Assembly (NCBI GenBank): GCA_002360495.1
Contig: DEQO01000115.1
Coordinates: 1-64,000, forward strand
Direction of reading: 5' to 3'
DNA: 64,000 nucleotides
Source: Flavobacteriales bacterium UBA3364
Lineage (GTDB): Bacteria; Bacteroidota; Bacteroidia; Flavobacteriales_F; PHOS-HE28
Part shown: positions 47,318 to 53,440 of the stretch, piece by piece
Position numbering within the stretch: position 1 is the stretch's first letter
Layout of the letters: the number at the start of each line of letters is the position of its first letter
Program-made: the position numbers and the translations under genes
Notes under the pieces: model-generated
The model's input: the letters and a program-made list of their open reading frames with translations, nothing else
Database searches by the model: none
Told to the model about the DNA's origin: nothing

Positions 47318-48004
47318 TCACCGCGTTTGCCACCAGTTCTTGCTCACCGGCTTCTGGCAGGCCAGCATCTGCTCGTCCGTCAATCGCGTCACCTTGGCGA
47401 TGCGCATGCTGCTGAGCACGTTCATCAGTTCGCCCAGGGTATAATCGAGCGCATCCACCACGTGGTCACGTTGTGGAGCGGGCAGCCAGCCGCTGCACCA
47501 GCGCTCGTCGCTTTCCATTTTCCCGCGCAGGTACACGCGGCAGTTGCCGTACTCGCTCAGGCAGATCGCCACCCGATTGTTGATGTGCAGCAGGCCGGCA
47601 GGGATCCGCGCGAACGGATGCAGGTCGTACACGGCCAGGTCGCTAAGGCGGGAGAGTGGGGTGGCCGCATCCTGCTGGCGCTTCTCCTCGGCCATCATGT
47701 GATCGATCTCCTCATACAAGGCCTCCTCGTTCACCGGATGCGGGAAGCTGCTGGCGTTCATCACGCGCGCCGTCTCGCGCCACTTCTCCCCGTGGTACGC
47801 GCGGATCTTCGCGCGATCGACCTGCACCACCTCCGGCGCATTGGGCAGCGGCGTCATGTCCTTCAGGAAGTCCTGGCACGCCGTCACCATCAGGTTGTTC
47901 AGCCGCACGCGTTCGCGCTGCAGCTCAGCGGGATCGTGCTCGCGCTTGACATCGGTTTCCACTACACTCACCGGCTTGCCGCCGGCATCAAGGATCTCTG
48001 GCAT
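47318..48004 (-). CDS. Hypothetical protein (228 aa)
   Basis: Starts MPEILDAGGKPVSVVETDVK. Helical first half with a charged segment (YEEIDHMMAEEKRQQDAATP), then strands (GLLHINNRVAICLSEYGNCR). One of the longer orphans of the early region. No family recognised. Confidence 0.6.
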   Translation of the reverse strand: MPEILDAGGKPVSVVETDVKREHDPAELQRERVRLNNLMVTACQDFLKDMTPLPNAPEVVQVDRAKIRAYHGEKWRETARVMNASSFPHPVNEEALYEEIDHMMAEEKRQQDAATPLSRLSDLAVYDLHPFARIPAGLLHINNRVAICLSEYGNCRVYLRGKMESDERWCSGWLPAPQRDHVVDALDYTLGELMNVLSSMRIAKVTRLTDEQMLACQKPVSKNWWQTR

Positions 48005-48006
48005 CG

Positions 48007-48261
48007 TTAGTCGTTATTCAGGTTCGTTCCGTTCAGGGGGATGCACGCGACCTGCGGCAACCAGAAAGCCTCGGGGTATTCAGAGAACAACACCAGGCAC
48101 CACGCCACATCGTTCCGGTCCTCGTGGCTGCCTTCTACTGTGCCTTCCTTCCCTGCCAGTGTCGCCAGGTGCTCGGCCTCGCTCACCGCCATGCCTGTCC
48201 GCACCAGCTCCTCGAACAACGATGAGCTGATGCGGACCGAGCTATGTGGTTTCAAGGGCAT
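48007..48261 (-). CDS. Hypothetical protein (84 aa)
   Basis: Starts MPLKPHSSVRISSSLFEELV. The helical N-terminus is followed by DVAWCLVLFSEYPEAFWLPQ. No family recognised. Confidence 0.5.
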   Translation of the reverse strand: MPLKPHSSVRISSSLFEELVRTGMAVSEAEHLATLAGKEGTVEGSHEDRNDVAWCLVLFSEYPEAFWLPQVACIPLNGTNLNND

Positions 48262-48270
48262 GGGGCAGGA

Positions 48271-48546
48271 TCAGAGCTTGATATCACCCACGTTGCCGTG
48301 TATGACCATCAATGAGGCCTCGTTGTACACGCGGGATTCGGAGATGCTCTTGTCGCGAACCGCGAGTTCCTCCGCGAGTGTTTTCCGCAGGGCACCGATC
48401 GCGAACGACAGCATCTTGGGGTGGATCTGTTCGCACATCTGCTTGGCCGTGGCCTGGCCTGCGGCGATGGCCTGCTTCTCATCGGTGATCACGGCGCTCT
48501 TCGGTTTCGCTGTTGCTACCGGGGGTGTGGTCTTTTTGCGTGGCAT
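48271..48546 (-). CDS. Hypothetical helical protein (91 aa)
   Basis: Starts MPRKKTTPPVATAKPKSAVI; the longer in-frame start lies in the Acb2-like gene and was rejected. After a lysine/proline-rich start the protein is helical. No family recognised. Confidence 0.5.
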   Translation of the reverse strand: MPRKKTTPPVATAKPKSAVITDEKQAIAAGQATAKQMCEQIHPKMLSFAIGALRKTLAEELAVRDKSISESRVYNEASLMVIHGNVGDIKL

Positions 48547-48551
48547 GTTGA

Positions 48552-48980
48552 TCAAGCTTTTAGGTCTTGTGCTTCCACGGGCTTGGGCGCCGTAAGAGCT
48601 TTCACCAGCCACATGCATCCTTCCTCCAGTGCGGTGGCGGCAAGCGCGGCAACGCGTTTCACCTCGGGGTCCGGATGCTCACGCTTCACGCGCTCCGCCT
48701 CGTTGATCAGTTCAGCCACCTTGGCCTTGTTCTGGTACACCCCATCCTCGTTGCTCGGGTTGAAGTCGATGCGTAAGCGTTGTTCTCCGATGGTCTTGCT
48801 CATGGTCGTTGGGGTTTGTTGTGCGCTACTGGGCAGGATCACCACGAGTGCGTTATCCTCCGGCCTCCATTGCCAAGTGGTTCCTTGATACTGGAAGCGT
48901 TCCAGCCCGATCGTGTTCTTGTGTTCATTGTAGTAGTGATGGACGCTTCGGTACTGTTCCATGGTGATCGTGTTGTTCAT
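48552..48980 (-). CDS. Acb2/Tad1-type cyclic-nucleotide sponge domain with N-terminal extension (142 aa)
   Basis: From residue 60 the protein reads MSKTIGEQRLRIDFNPSNED, then QNKAKVAELINEAERVKREH and RVAALAATALEEGCMWLVKA. This is the pattern of the small helical Acb2 family (EqR.R..FNPs....v..iK...AeLI ... A.tA.EeaaMwaVKA.T), phage proteins that bind cyclic di- and trinucleotides and block CBASS. Residues 1-59 (MNNTITMEQYRSVHHYYNEH onward) are an extension I do not recognise; a start at residue 60 (48803) is also possible. Location in the early region next to the regulators fits an anti-defence role. Confidence 0.7.
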   Translation of the reverse strand: MNNTITMEQYRSVHHYYNEHKNTIGLERFQYQGTTWQWRPEDNALVVILPSSAQQTPTTMSKTIGEQRLRIDFNPSNEDGVYQNKAKVAELINEAERVKREHPDPEVKRVAALAATALEEGCMWLVKALTAPKPVEAQDLKA

Positions 48981-48988
48981 TCTACCTG

Positions 48989-49061
48989 GTGCGCGACGTG
49001 GATTCGAACCACGAGCCTCTGGGTTATCGGTCCAGCGCTCGGCCATTTGAGCTTCCGCGCA
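48989..49061 (-). tRNA. tRNA-Ile (anticodon GAT), phage region
   Basis: A 73-nt cloverleaf: 7-bp acceptor TGCGCGG/TCGCGCA, D-stem GCTC/GAGC, anticodon loop CCGATAA (GAT), T-stem CGTGG/CCACG with loop TTCGAAT. The base before the anticodon is C, not the nearly universal T33; the top pair of the anticodon stem is A-C; the discriminator is C. CCA is not encoded. Possibly a degenerate or unusual phage tRNA. Confidence 0.65.
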
Positions 49062-49119
49062 CTTACGACCGCCGTGCCGTCCCAAAACCTACCCTGTTCA
49101 CGGCCGTGCGGTCTATGCC

Positions 49120-49311
49120 TTACTCCTCCTCCTCGCCGCCTTCTTCCTTGGTTTCACCTTCGGCAGCCGCCGTATCGGTACCGCTGGTTTCGGCGTCCCC
49201 ACCCTCCGTTGCGGTTTCCGTTGCACCACCTTCGGCGGCGTTCTCTTCACCCTCTGCGCCCTCGGCCTTCTTGGTTCCGGGGTCCTCGGGTTTTCCGATC
49301 GTCTTGTTCAT
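49120..49311 (-). CDS. Small acidic low-complexity protein (63 aa)
   Basis: Starts MNKTIGKPEDPGTKKAEGAE and continues almost entirely in Glu, Gly, Ala and Thr. It lies between the two tRNA genes. The sequence is unlikely to fold by itself. An acidic decoy (DNA-mimic) is only a possibility. Confidence 0.45.
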   Translation of the reverse strand: MNKTIGKPEDPGTKKAEGAEGEENAAEGGATETATEGGDAETSGTDTAAAEGETKEEGGEEEE

Positions 49312-49347
49312 CGTCGTTCGATTTGCCCTGACACGCGGGCCGCGTTG

Positions 49348-49420
49348 CACACCGTCCAGGATTCGAACCTGTGACCTGCAGTTTTGGAGACTGCTGCTCT
49401 ACCAACTGAGCTACCGGCGT
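49348..49420 (-). tRNA. tRNA-Trp (anticodon CCA), phage region
   Basis: A 73-nt cloverleaf with acceptor ACGCCGG/ACGGTGT, D-arm GCTCAGTTGGTAGAGC, anticodon stem-loop GCAGTCTCCAAAACTGC (CCA), and T-arm CAGGTTCGAATCCTG. Discriminator G is correct for bacterial tRNA-Trp. The last acceptor pair and the first T-stem pair are mismatched. CCA is not encoded. Confidence 0.75.
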
Positions 49421-49536
49421 GTGTGGGAGGGATGAGTAGGCCGTTGTCCTCGTTACCGGCTTTCCCCAGGTCGCGGCTTTTGTCCGCATTTGCGTTGGAC
49501 GTCCTGCCCCCTCCCCGCGTACCTCTTGGGTTCTCT

Positions 49537-50289
49537 TCAGCCCGTCGTGCTTAGCGTAGTGTGCAGGACATAGGGGCGCGGCATCCGCCGCGATCGCGTT
49601 CGATGGAACACATGCCGCACACGGTCGAACCAACCGCGTAGGATGCTGTTCACGTTACTTGCCAGGTGCGCACCGGTGTAGGGCGGCATATCCTCGGCCA
49701 GCAGTTCGTCCAGGTGCGTAGGTGCTTTCGTGGCATCGGCCACTTGCTCGCGGACAGCCGACTTCGCGTCTGCGATCACAGAATCCACGGTCGCACGATG
49801 CACCACTTCCAACTGTGGGGGCAGAACTTCCTTCTTCAGCAATTCCGCCATTTCATCGCAGAGCACGTTCAAGTGTTCGGCCGTCGTCAGTATGTCCAGT
49901 GACACCGCATGGCGATCGCGTGGGCCCAAGGGAACATCCACACGGCCAGAGATGTTGATCGCATCGATCTCCTCTTCCATCTCGGGCGGGGAGAAGGGGA
50001 GGTCCTCCATCAGCACCATGGGCACGCGCATGAAGCGGCACAGGTTGCGCAGTTCCATCTGCTTTTCCGGGGAGCATTCGTGGTGGATCACGCAAAGCGC
50101 CTTCTCCATCAGCTCCAGCACGAGGTGGTGGTGCACGCGCTGGTCGCTAGGCGTGGTGTTCGCGTTGTGCCGATACTCTGGCATACCCAGATCGGCGAAC
50201 GTGATAGCATCGTAATTGCGGGCCCGCAGGACAATGGCATCGTCCTGGGCGTTCTGGCTGGTGATGGGGGCGATGAGGACGAGGCGCAT
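49537..50289 (-). CDS. Hypothetical protein (250 aa)
   Basis: Starts MRLVLIAPITSQNAQDDAIV. The N-terminal strand-loop-helix and LVLELMEKALCVIHHECSPE suggest a Rossmann-like or SLOG-like layout, not certain. The C-terminal part is helical and basic (WFDRVRHVFHRTRSRRMPRP). No family assigned. Confidence 0.6.
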   Translation of the reverse strand: MRLVLIAPITSQNAQDDAIVLRARNYDAITFADLGMPEYRHNANTTPSDQRVHHHLVLELMEKALCVIHHECSPEKQMELRNLCRFMRVPMVLMEDLPFSPPEMEEEIDAINISGRVDVPLGPRDRHAVSLDILTTAEHLNVLCDEMAELLKKEVLPPQLEVVHRATVDSVIADAKSAVREQVADATKAPTHLDELLAEDMPPYTGAHLASNVNSILRGWFDRVRHVFHRTRSRRMPRPYVLHTTLSTTG

Positions 50290-50295
50290 GGTGGA

Positions 50296-50700
50296 TCAGT
50301 GTTGAAGGGCGGTACGGTGGGCTTCGCTTGGCGAGGCTCCCGCCTGCGCGGGAGCGATGGGTTTACCGGCCGCAGCGGGGTGCTGGGTGGGAGGCACAGC
50401 GCTCGCTGCGACCGGCTTGGTTTGCTGTTTTGCGAGATGATGCGTGAGCGGTACCGGAACGAATCCGAGGTGTTTCGCAATGGCCTTTGCGTGCTCGATC
50501 AACTCATTGTGGCGCCGATAGTCATCGGGCAGTATCAGGCCCTTGCACTCGTTTTCGGTGAGGGCACGTACCACACGAGCCAACGTCGTGGTACTGCCGG
50601 CCGCGAGAACGAACACGTTCACGCGATGGGCGATGGCGCCCATGCGAACGCGATCCGCTTCGTATAGATCATCCAGGCGGGGTGTGAGGTACACGTACAT
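50296..50700 (-). CDS. Hypothetical protein, possible DUF4406-like, repeat-encoded C-terminus (134 aa)
   Basis: Starts MYVYLTPRLDDLYEADRVRM. The segment GLILPDDYRRHNELIEHAKA then GFVPVPLTH is loosely like DUF4406 / deoxyribosyltransferase-type proteins. The last residues (KPIAPAQAGASPSEAHRTAL) are translated from a family E repeat, so the original C-terminus was shorter. Confidence 0.55.
   Translation of the reverse strand: MYVYLTPRLDDLYEADRVRMGAIAHRVNVFVLAAGSTTTLARVVRALTENECKGLILPDDYRRHNELIEHAKAIAKHLGFVPVPLTHHLAKQQTKPVAASAVPPTQHPAAAGKPIAPAQAGASPSEAHRTALQH
50310..50360. repeat. REP-like palindrome family E, copy 5 (in frame)
   Basis: Contains GGCTCCCGCCTGCGCGGGAG. It is located in the 3-prime end of the gene at 50296-50700 and is translated. 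Confidence 0.7.
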
Positions 50701-50987
50701 CACTCAGCGTGTTGCTCTTCGTGAAGTCCCAGGATGTGCGCCCGGGCGTAATCGCAGCTCTCGTGGGTGGCGTGCTCCGCATCACGGGCGGGTGTCCACG
50801 CGATCAGCACACCGAAGCGCTCATGTTCCACCATCCACAGGGGTTTCAGGCTGCGGATGTTGTCGACACTGAGGGTGAGCGCACCCACTTGTGCAGTGCG
50901 ACGGTCGGGCCGTGCATCATCGCGGTCCCATGCAGAACGGTCCTTGCGTAGTGTTTGGAGCCGGTCGATCAGTGCTTGGTTGTCCAT
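50700..50987 (-). CDS. Hypothetical protein (95 aa)
   Basis: Starts MDNQALIDRLQTLRKDRSAW. Charged helix, then a beta segment (LKPLWMVEHERFGVLIAWTP). The stop overlaps the next ATG. No family recognised. Confidence 0.55.
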   Translation of the reverse strand: MDNQALIDRLQTLRKDRSAWDRDDARPDRRTAQVGALTLSVDNIRSLKPLWMVEHERFGVLIAWTPARDAEHATHESCDYARAHILGLHEEQHAE

Positions 50988-51011
50988 TCTCGTACGTGTT
51001 GGGCGAAGCGT

Positions 51012-51155
51012 TCAGGCTTCGTGTTCAGGTTTCGGGACCGTGGTGGCCACACGTTTCGCGCAGATGTGGAACTTCTCCGCCGCCGGCGTCCACAGCTTTT
51101 CGCCGCAGACACACACCTTGTGCGGAACCTCGCGCCTCACTTTCTTCTGCTTCAT
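51012..51155 (-). CDS. Small zinc-binding-type protein (47 aa)
   Basis: Reads MKQKKVRREVPHKVCVCGEK then LWTPAAEKFHICAKRV: three cysteines and a histidine in a basic protein, a possible small zinc finger. Its ATG overlaps the stop of the upstream gene by 4 nt (ATGA), which fixes the frame. Confidence 0.5.
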   Translation of the reverse strand: MKQKKVRREVPHKVCVCGEKLWTPAAEKFHICAKRVATTVPKPEHEA

Positions 51156-51577
51156 AGCGCGAAGAGGATGGCCTCCAGTTGTTGCACCTTGCTGCGACCG
51201 GCCGCGTTGCCGGGGATCACGCCACGGATGGCATGTTCATGGGCCGCCCACAACACCTTCACCGAAGTGGGGCTGGCGTAAGTAGGATGTTGCCGCAACC
51301 ACGTCTCCAGCGGCACCAGCACCTGGTGCAGGAAGACAGGGTTCATGCGGCTCCACCCGTGTTGCATCATGCGGCGGCGTTGCTTCACGCCCCACTCCAC
51401 GATCGCGCGTGCCTCTTGTGCCAGGGCCGCTACCTCCTCCGGCGTCCGCTTTTCAGACCAGCCAGTTGCACCTTTCTGGTCATGCGTCGCGGAGCCGGAA
51501 GAGACGTTGCGCACCCCACCCATCAAGCGCGCCGTCTCCTGAACAGAGCGGAACGGGGAGGGTTGGATGGGGCGCAT
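51152..51577 (-). CDS. Hypothetical protein (141 aa)
   Basis: Starts MRPIQPSPFRSVQETARLMG. Helical and basic centre (QEARAIVEWGVKQRRRMMQH). First protein-coding gene after the HTH regulator in the leftward operon. No family recognised. Confidence 0.6.
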   Translation of the reverse strand: MRPIQPSPFRSVQETARLMGGVRNVSSGSATHDQKGATGWSEKRTPEEVAALAQEARAIVEWGVKQRRRMMQHGWSRMNPVFLHQVLVPLETWLRQHPTYASPTSVKVLWAAHEHAIRGVIPGNAAGRSKVQQLEAILFAL

Positions 51578-51582
51578 GGCGG

Positions 51583-51858
51583 TCAAGCGTTCTTGGTGGC
51601 CGCAGCCCGGATCGCGGGTGCTTTCTTTTTGCCGCGAGCCCTGAGGCTCAAGTCATTAAGCTTCCGCTCATGTTCATCAGCGATGCGCATAAGCACCTTC
51701 AGCGCGACCTCGTTGGTGTACTTGCCCTTGAACAACTGGCTCAAGCCGGGCTGTGTCATGGTAACTCCCTTGGCGGACAAGCGCTCCAGCGCGGTCTTCA
51801 CGAACCCCCTCGGGAGTCGCTTGCGGAGGGCTTTCATATCGGTCTGCTTGAGGGGCAT
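51583..51858 (-). CDS. Helix-turn-helix regulator, Cro-like position (91 aa)
   Basis: Starts MPLKQTDMKALRKRLPRGFV. The segment MTQPGLSQLFKGKYTNEVAL looks like the recognition helix part of a lambda-repressor-type helix-turn-helix, followed by a helix (MRIADEHERKLNDLSLRARG) and a basic tail. It is the first gene of the leftward operon and is divergent from 52025-52444, the arrangement of phage Cro/CI pairs. Confidence 0.65.
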   Translation of the reverse strand: MPLKQTDMKALRKRLPRGFVKTALERLSAKGVTMTQPGLSQLFKGKYTNEVALKVLMRIADEHERKLNDLSLRARGKKKAPAIRAAATKNA

Positions 51859-52024
51859 CTTATGCGCTGCTTATATTTCGCTTATATTTCGACGCTGACA
51901 AACGTAAGCGTCAAGGCTTATGAAAGTGAGCCAAGGCATATAAATAGTAGCTAACACCTCATTGTTGAAAGCTTCTCAACACATACCGCCAGGGCACTTT
52001 TGGCGTGTGGTAAGCAGCTTCCAT
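51859..52024. promoter_or_regulatory. Divergent operator/promoter region
   Basis: Contains two tandem copies of CTTATATTTCG (51870-51880 and 51881-51891), further CTTATG motifs at 51868 and 51915, and a palindrome GACGCT-N10-AGCGTC (51891-51912). AT-rich runs (GGCATATAAATAG, 51934-51946) may include promoter elements. The arrangement suggests operator sites for the two flanking regulators. Motif roles are inferred. Confidence 0.55.
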
Positions 52025-52444
52025 ATGGGTGAGTTCGTGAAGGAGCTTCTTGAGAAGCGGCACATCAACGTGGCCTCGATGGGCAGCGCGATGGTGCCGT
52101 CGGTCAAGTCAGGCACGATCCAGAACTATTACAAGAGCGCTGTGATCAGCGATGATGTTCTGGATCGGATGACGCGTGCCTTGGGTTTCGATCTGCGTGG
52201 TATGGTACAGGATGAGCAGGCACGTCGTTCCGATGTGAAAGCAGAACTCCGCACCGCAGGATCGAACCAGGTGGCCGAAGAAGCCCCGCCTTATGTGCGT
52301 CGACCATCGGTCAGCACAACAGGAGGATCAGCGTACGAGATCGTACTCAAGATGGAGGAGTGGCCCGAGGACGTGCAGCTGCGCATCCTCAAGTTCCTCC
52401 AACAACAACCCAAGCGCGGAGTGAACTCTGCGACGGGATCCTAG
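52025..52444 (+). CDS. Repressor-like regulator, divergent (139 aa)
   Basis: Starts MGEFVKELLEKRHINVASMG. The N-terminal 60 residues, VKSGTIQNYYKSAVISDDVL and MTRALGFDLRGMV, follow a helix-turn-helix repressor-like pattern. The C-terminal part is a linker plus a helix (EDVQLRILKFLQQQPKRG). It is the only plus-strand gene of the element and ends before the strong terminator at 52656. It may act as the CI-type repressor of the leftward operon. An upstream in-frame ATG (51962) is less likely. Confidence 0.6.
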   Translation: MGEFVKELLEKRHINVASMGSAMVPSVKSGTIQNYYKSAVISDDVLDRMTRALGFDLRGMVQDEQARRSDVKAELRTAGSNQVAEEAPPYVRRPSVSTTGGSAYEIVLKMEEWPEDVQLRILKFLQQQPKRGVNSATGS

Positions 52445-52655
52445 AAGCGTGCATTCCACCGGGCCGCACCGTTTGCGGGAATGCGTTTTGCGAAAAGTCC
52501 AGTATTGACGGGATAAAGCGAGCAATGCCCCGGGGCAATATCGGGGCAGTTGTGCTCAAATCTCCACCAACACCGACCTTCTGCAACCCGCGTCAATGCT
52601 GAGAACGCATGTCAGAGGTGGCGAGTCGGATTGTCCCCCCCTCTCCGCCAGTATC

Positions 52656-52680
52656 GAAGCCGCCGAAAGGCGGCTTCTTT
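52656..52680 (+). terminator. Rho-independent-like terminator after the repressor gene
   Basis: GAAGCCGCC-GAAA-GGCGGCTTC, a 9-bp perfect stem with a tetraloop, followed by TTT (and TTTCG). It would end transcription from the plus-strand repressor-like gene. Confidence 0.75.
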
Positions 52681-52730
52681 CGTTCATAACACCCCCGCGC
52701 TCGCGCGAAGGGGTGTATGAACGAAAGAAG
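52674..52730. repeat. Large palindrome overlapping the terminator
   Basis: Arms of 15 nt (52674-52688 and 52716-52730; CTTCTTTCGTTCATA / TATGAACGAAAGAAG) are perfectly complementary, and the inner ACACCCC/GGGGTGT pair further, leaving a short loop. The first bases are also used by the preceding terminator stem, so only one of the two can form at a time. Confidence 0.8.
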
Positions 52731-52917
52731 TGCATGGGCGCAGCACATGCGGCTTCGTTACTGAAGCCCCCCAAAAAAGGATAGCGCGTTTCGCGCCATA
52801 CTTCCACTCCGGTACCACCGCGAGTCGGCTTCATTCATGCATATCACGCATGGCCCGGACCGAATTTCATTGCTGGTGGTCGGCGAAGCGACTTTTACCG
52901 TTCCTTTGCGCCCCGCT

Positions 52918-52991
52918 CGGGGCGTAGCGTAGCCCGGTATCGCGCCTGCTTTGGGAGCAGGAGGTCGTCAGTTCGAATCTGGCCGCCCCGA
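52918..52991 (+). tRNA. tRNA-Pro (anticodon TGG)
   Basis: 74 nt: acceptor CGGGGCG/CGCCCCG, anticodon stem-loop CCTGCTTTGGGAGCAGG, T-arm GTCAGTTCGAATCTGGC, discriminator A. CCA is not encoded (CGA follows). Considered chromosomal, with its own terminator downstream. Confidence 0.95.
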
Positions 52992-53002
52992 CGAATGGAA
53001 GA

Positions 53003-53027
53003 GGCCAGCATTACGCTGGCCTTTTTT
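53003..53027 (+). terminator. Terminator after tRNA-Pro
   Basis: GGCCAGC-ATTAC-GCTGGCC followed by TTTTTT: a textbook intrinsic terminator 11 nt after the tRNA 3-prime end. Confidence 0.9.
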
Positions 53028-53144
53028 CACTCCGACCTTGATCACGGACCGCAACGTTGAGCGGGTTGGCCGATCCGGCTTGCTCAACCAACGGGAAGGC
53101 CGATGGCGACCACGATCACGGTTTCTGCAACTTTGCACTCGATC

Positions 53145-53218
53145 GGTCCCGTAGCTCAGCTGGATAGAGCAGCAGCCTTCTAAGCTGCCGGTCGTTGGTT
53201 CGACTCCAACCGGGATCG
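53145..53218 (+). tRNA. tRNA-Arg (anticodon TCT)
   Basis: 74 nt: acceptor GGTCCCG/CGGGATC, D-arm GCTCAGCTGGATAGAGC, anticodon stem-loop GCAGCCTTCTAAGCTGC, T-arm GTTGGTTCGACTCCAAC, discriminator G, followed by CA. A well-formed chromosomal tRNA. Confidence 0.95.
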
Positions 53219-53440
53219 CAGACGGGCTCGGTCATTCTGGTGCATAGTGGGTTATCCACATCCATTTCCGGCCCTACATCGGCCCTCGAAGGCCTTTCCG
53301 AAGGGGTCGTTCCGTTGAAATGACCCTCCATCGGGTCTGCTCACCGACTGGTCGAATTGTTCAATTCCTTCCGGCGTATGGTGCGTTCAAGTTCTTAGTG
53401 GGACGCGAATTTCGCGGCGTTTCCAATCCCTGCAAGGATC

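Larger units (their letters stand above)
52445..52917. other. Non-coding junction between element and chromosomal tRNAs
   Basis: No plausible gene in 473 nt. It contains ATGCCCCGGGGCAATATCGG (palindromic CCCCGGGG core, 52525-52544), the terminator at 52656-52680 and the large palindrome 52674-52730, followed by GGCTTCGTTACTGAAGCC (a short hairpin, 52751-52768). The right end of the element probably lies somewhere here, but no attachment core can be named from one end alone. Confidence 0.5.

Noticed and set aside
49321..49348. A fourth conserved-loop hairpin (TTTGCCCTGACACGC near the acidic-protein start)
   Set aside because: The loop-like sequence is present but the flanking arms do not pair, and the final GG is missing.
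52918..52991. tRNA-Pro as the integration site of the element
   Set aside because: Integration into a tRNA normally uses its 3-prime end, with the element downstream of it. Here the element lies on the 5-prime side and the tRNA has its own terminator. No second copy of the tRNA end was seen inside the element.
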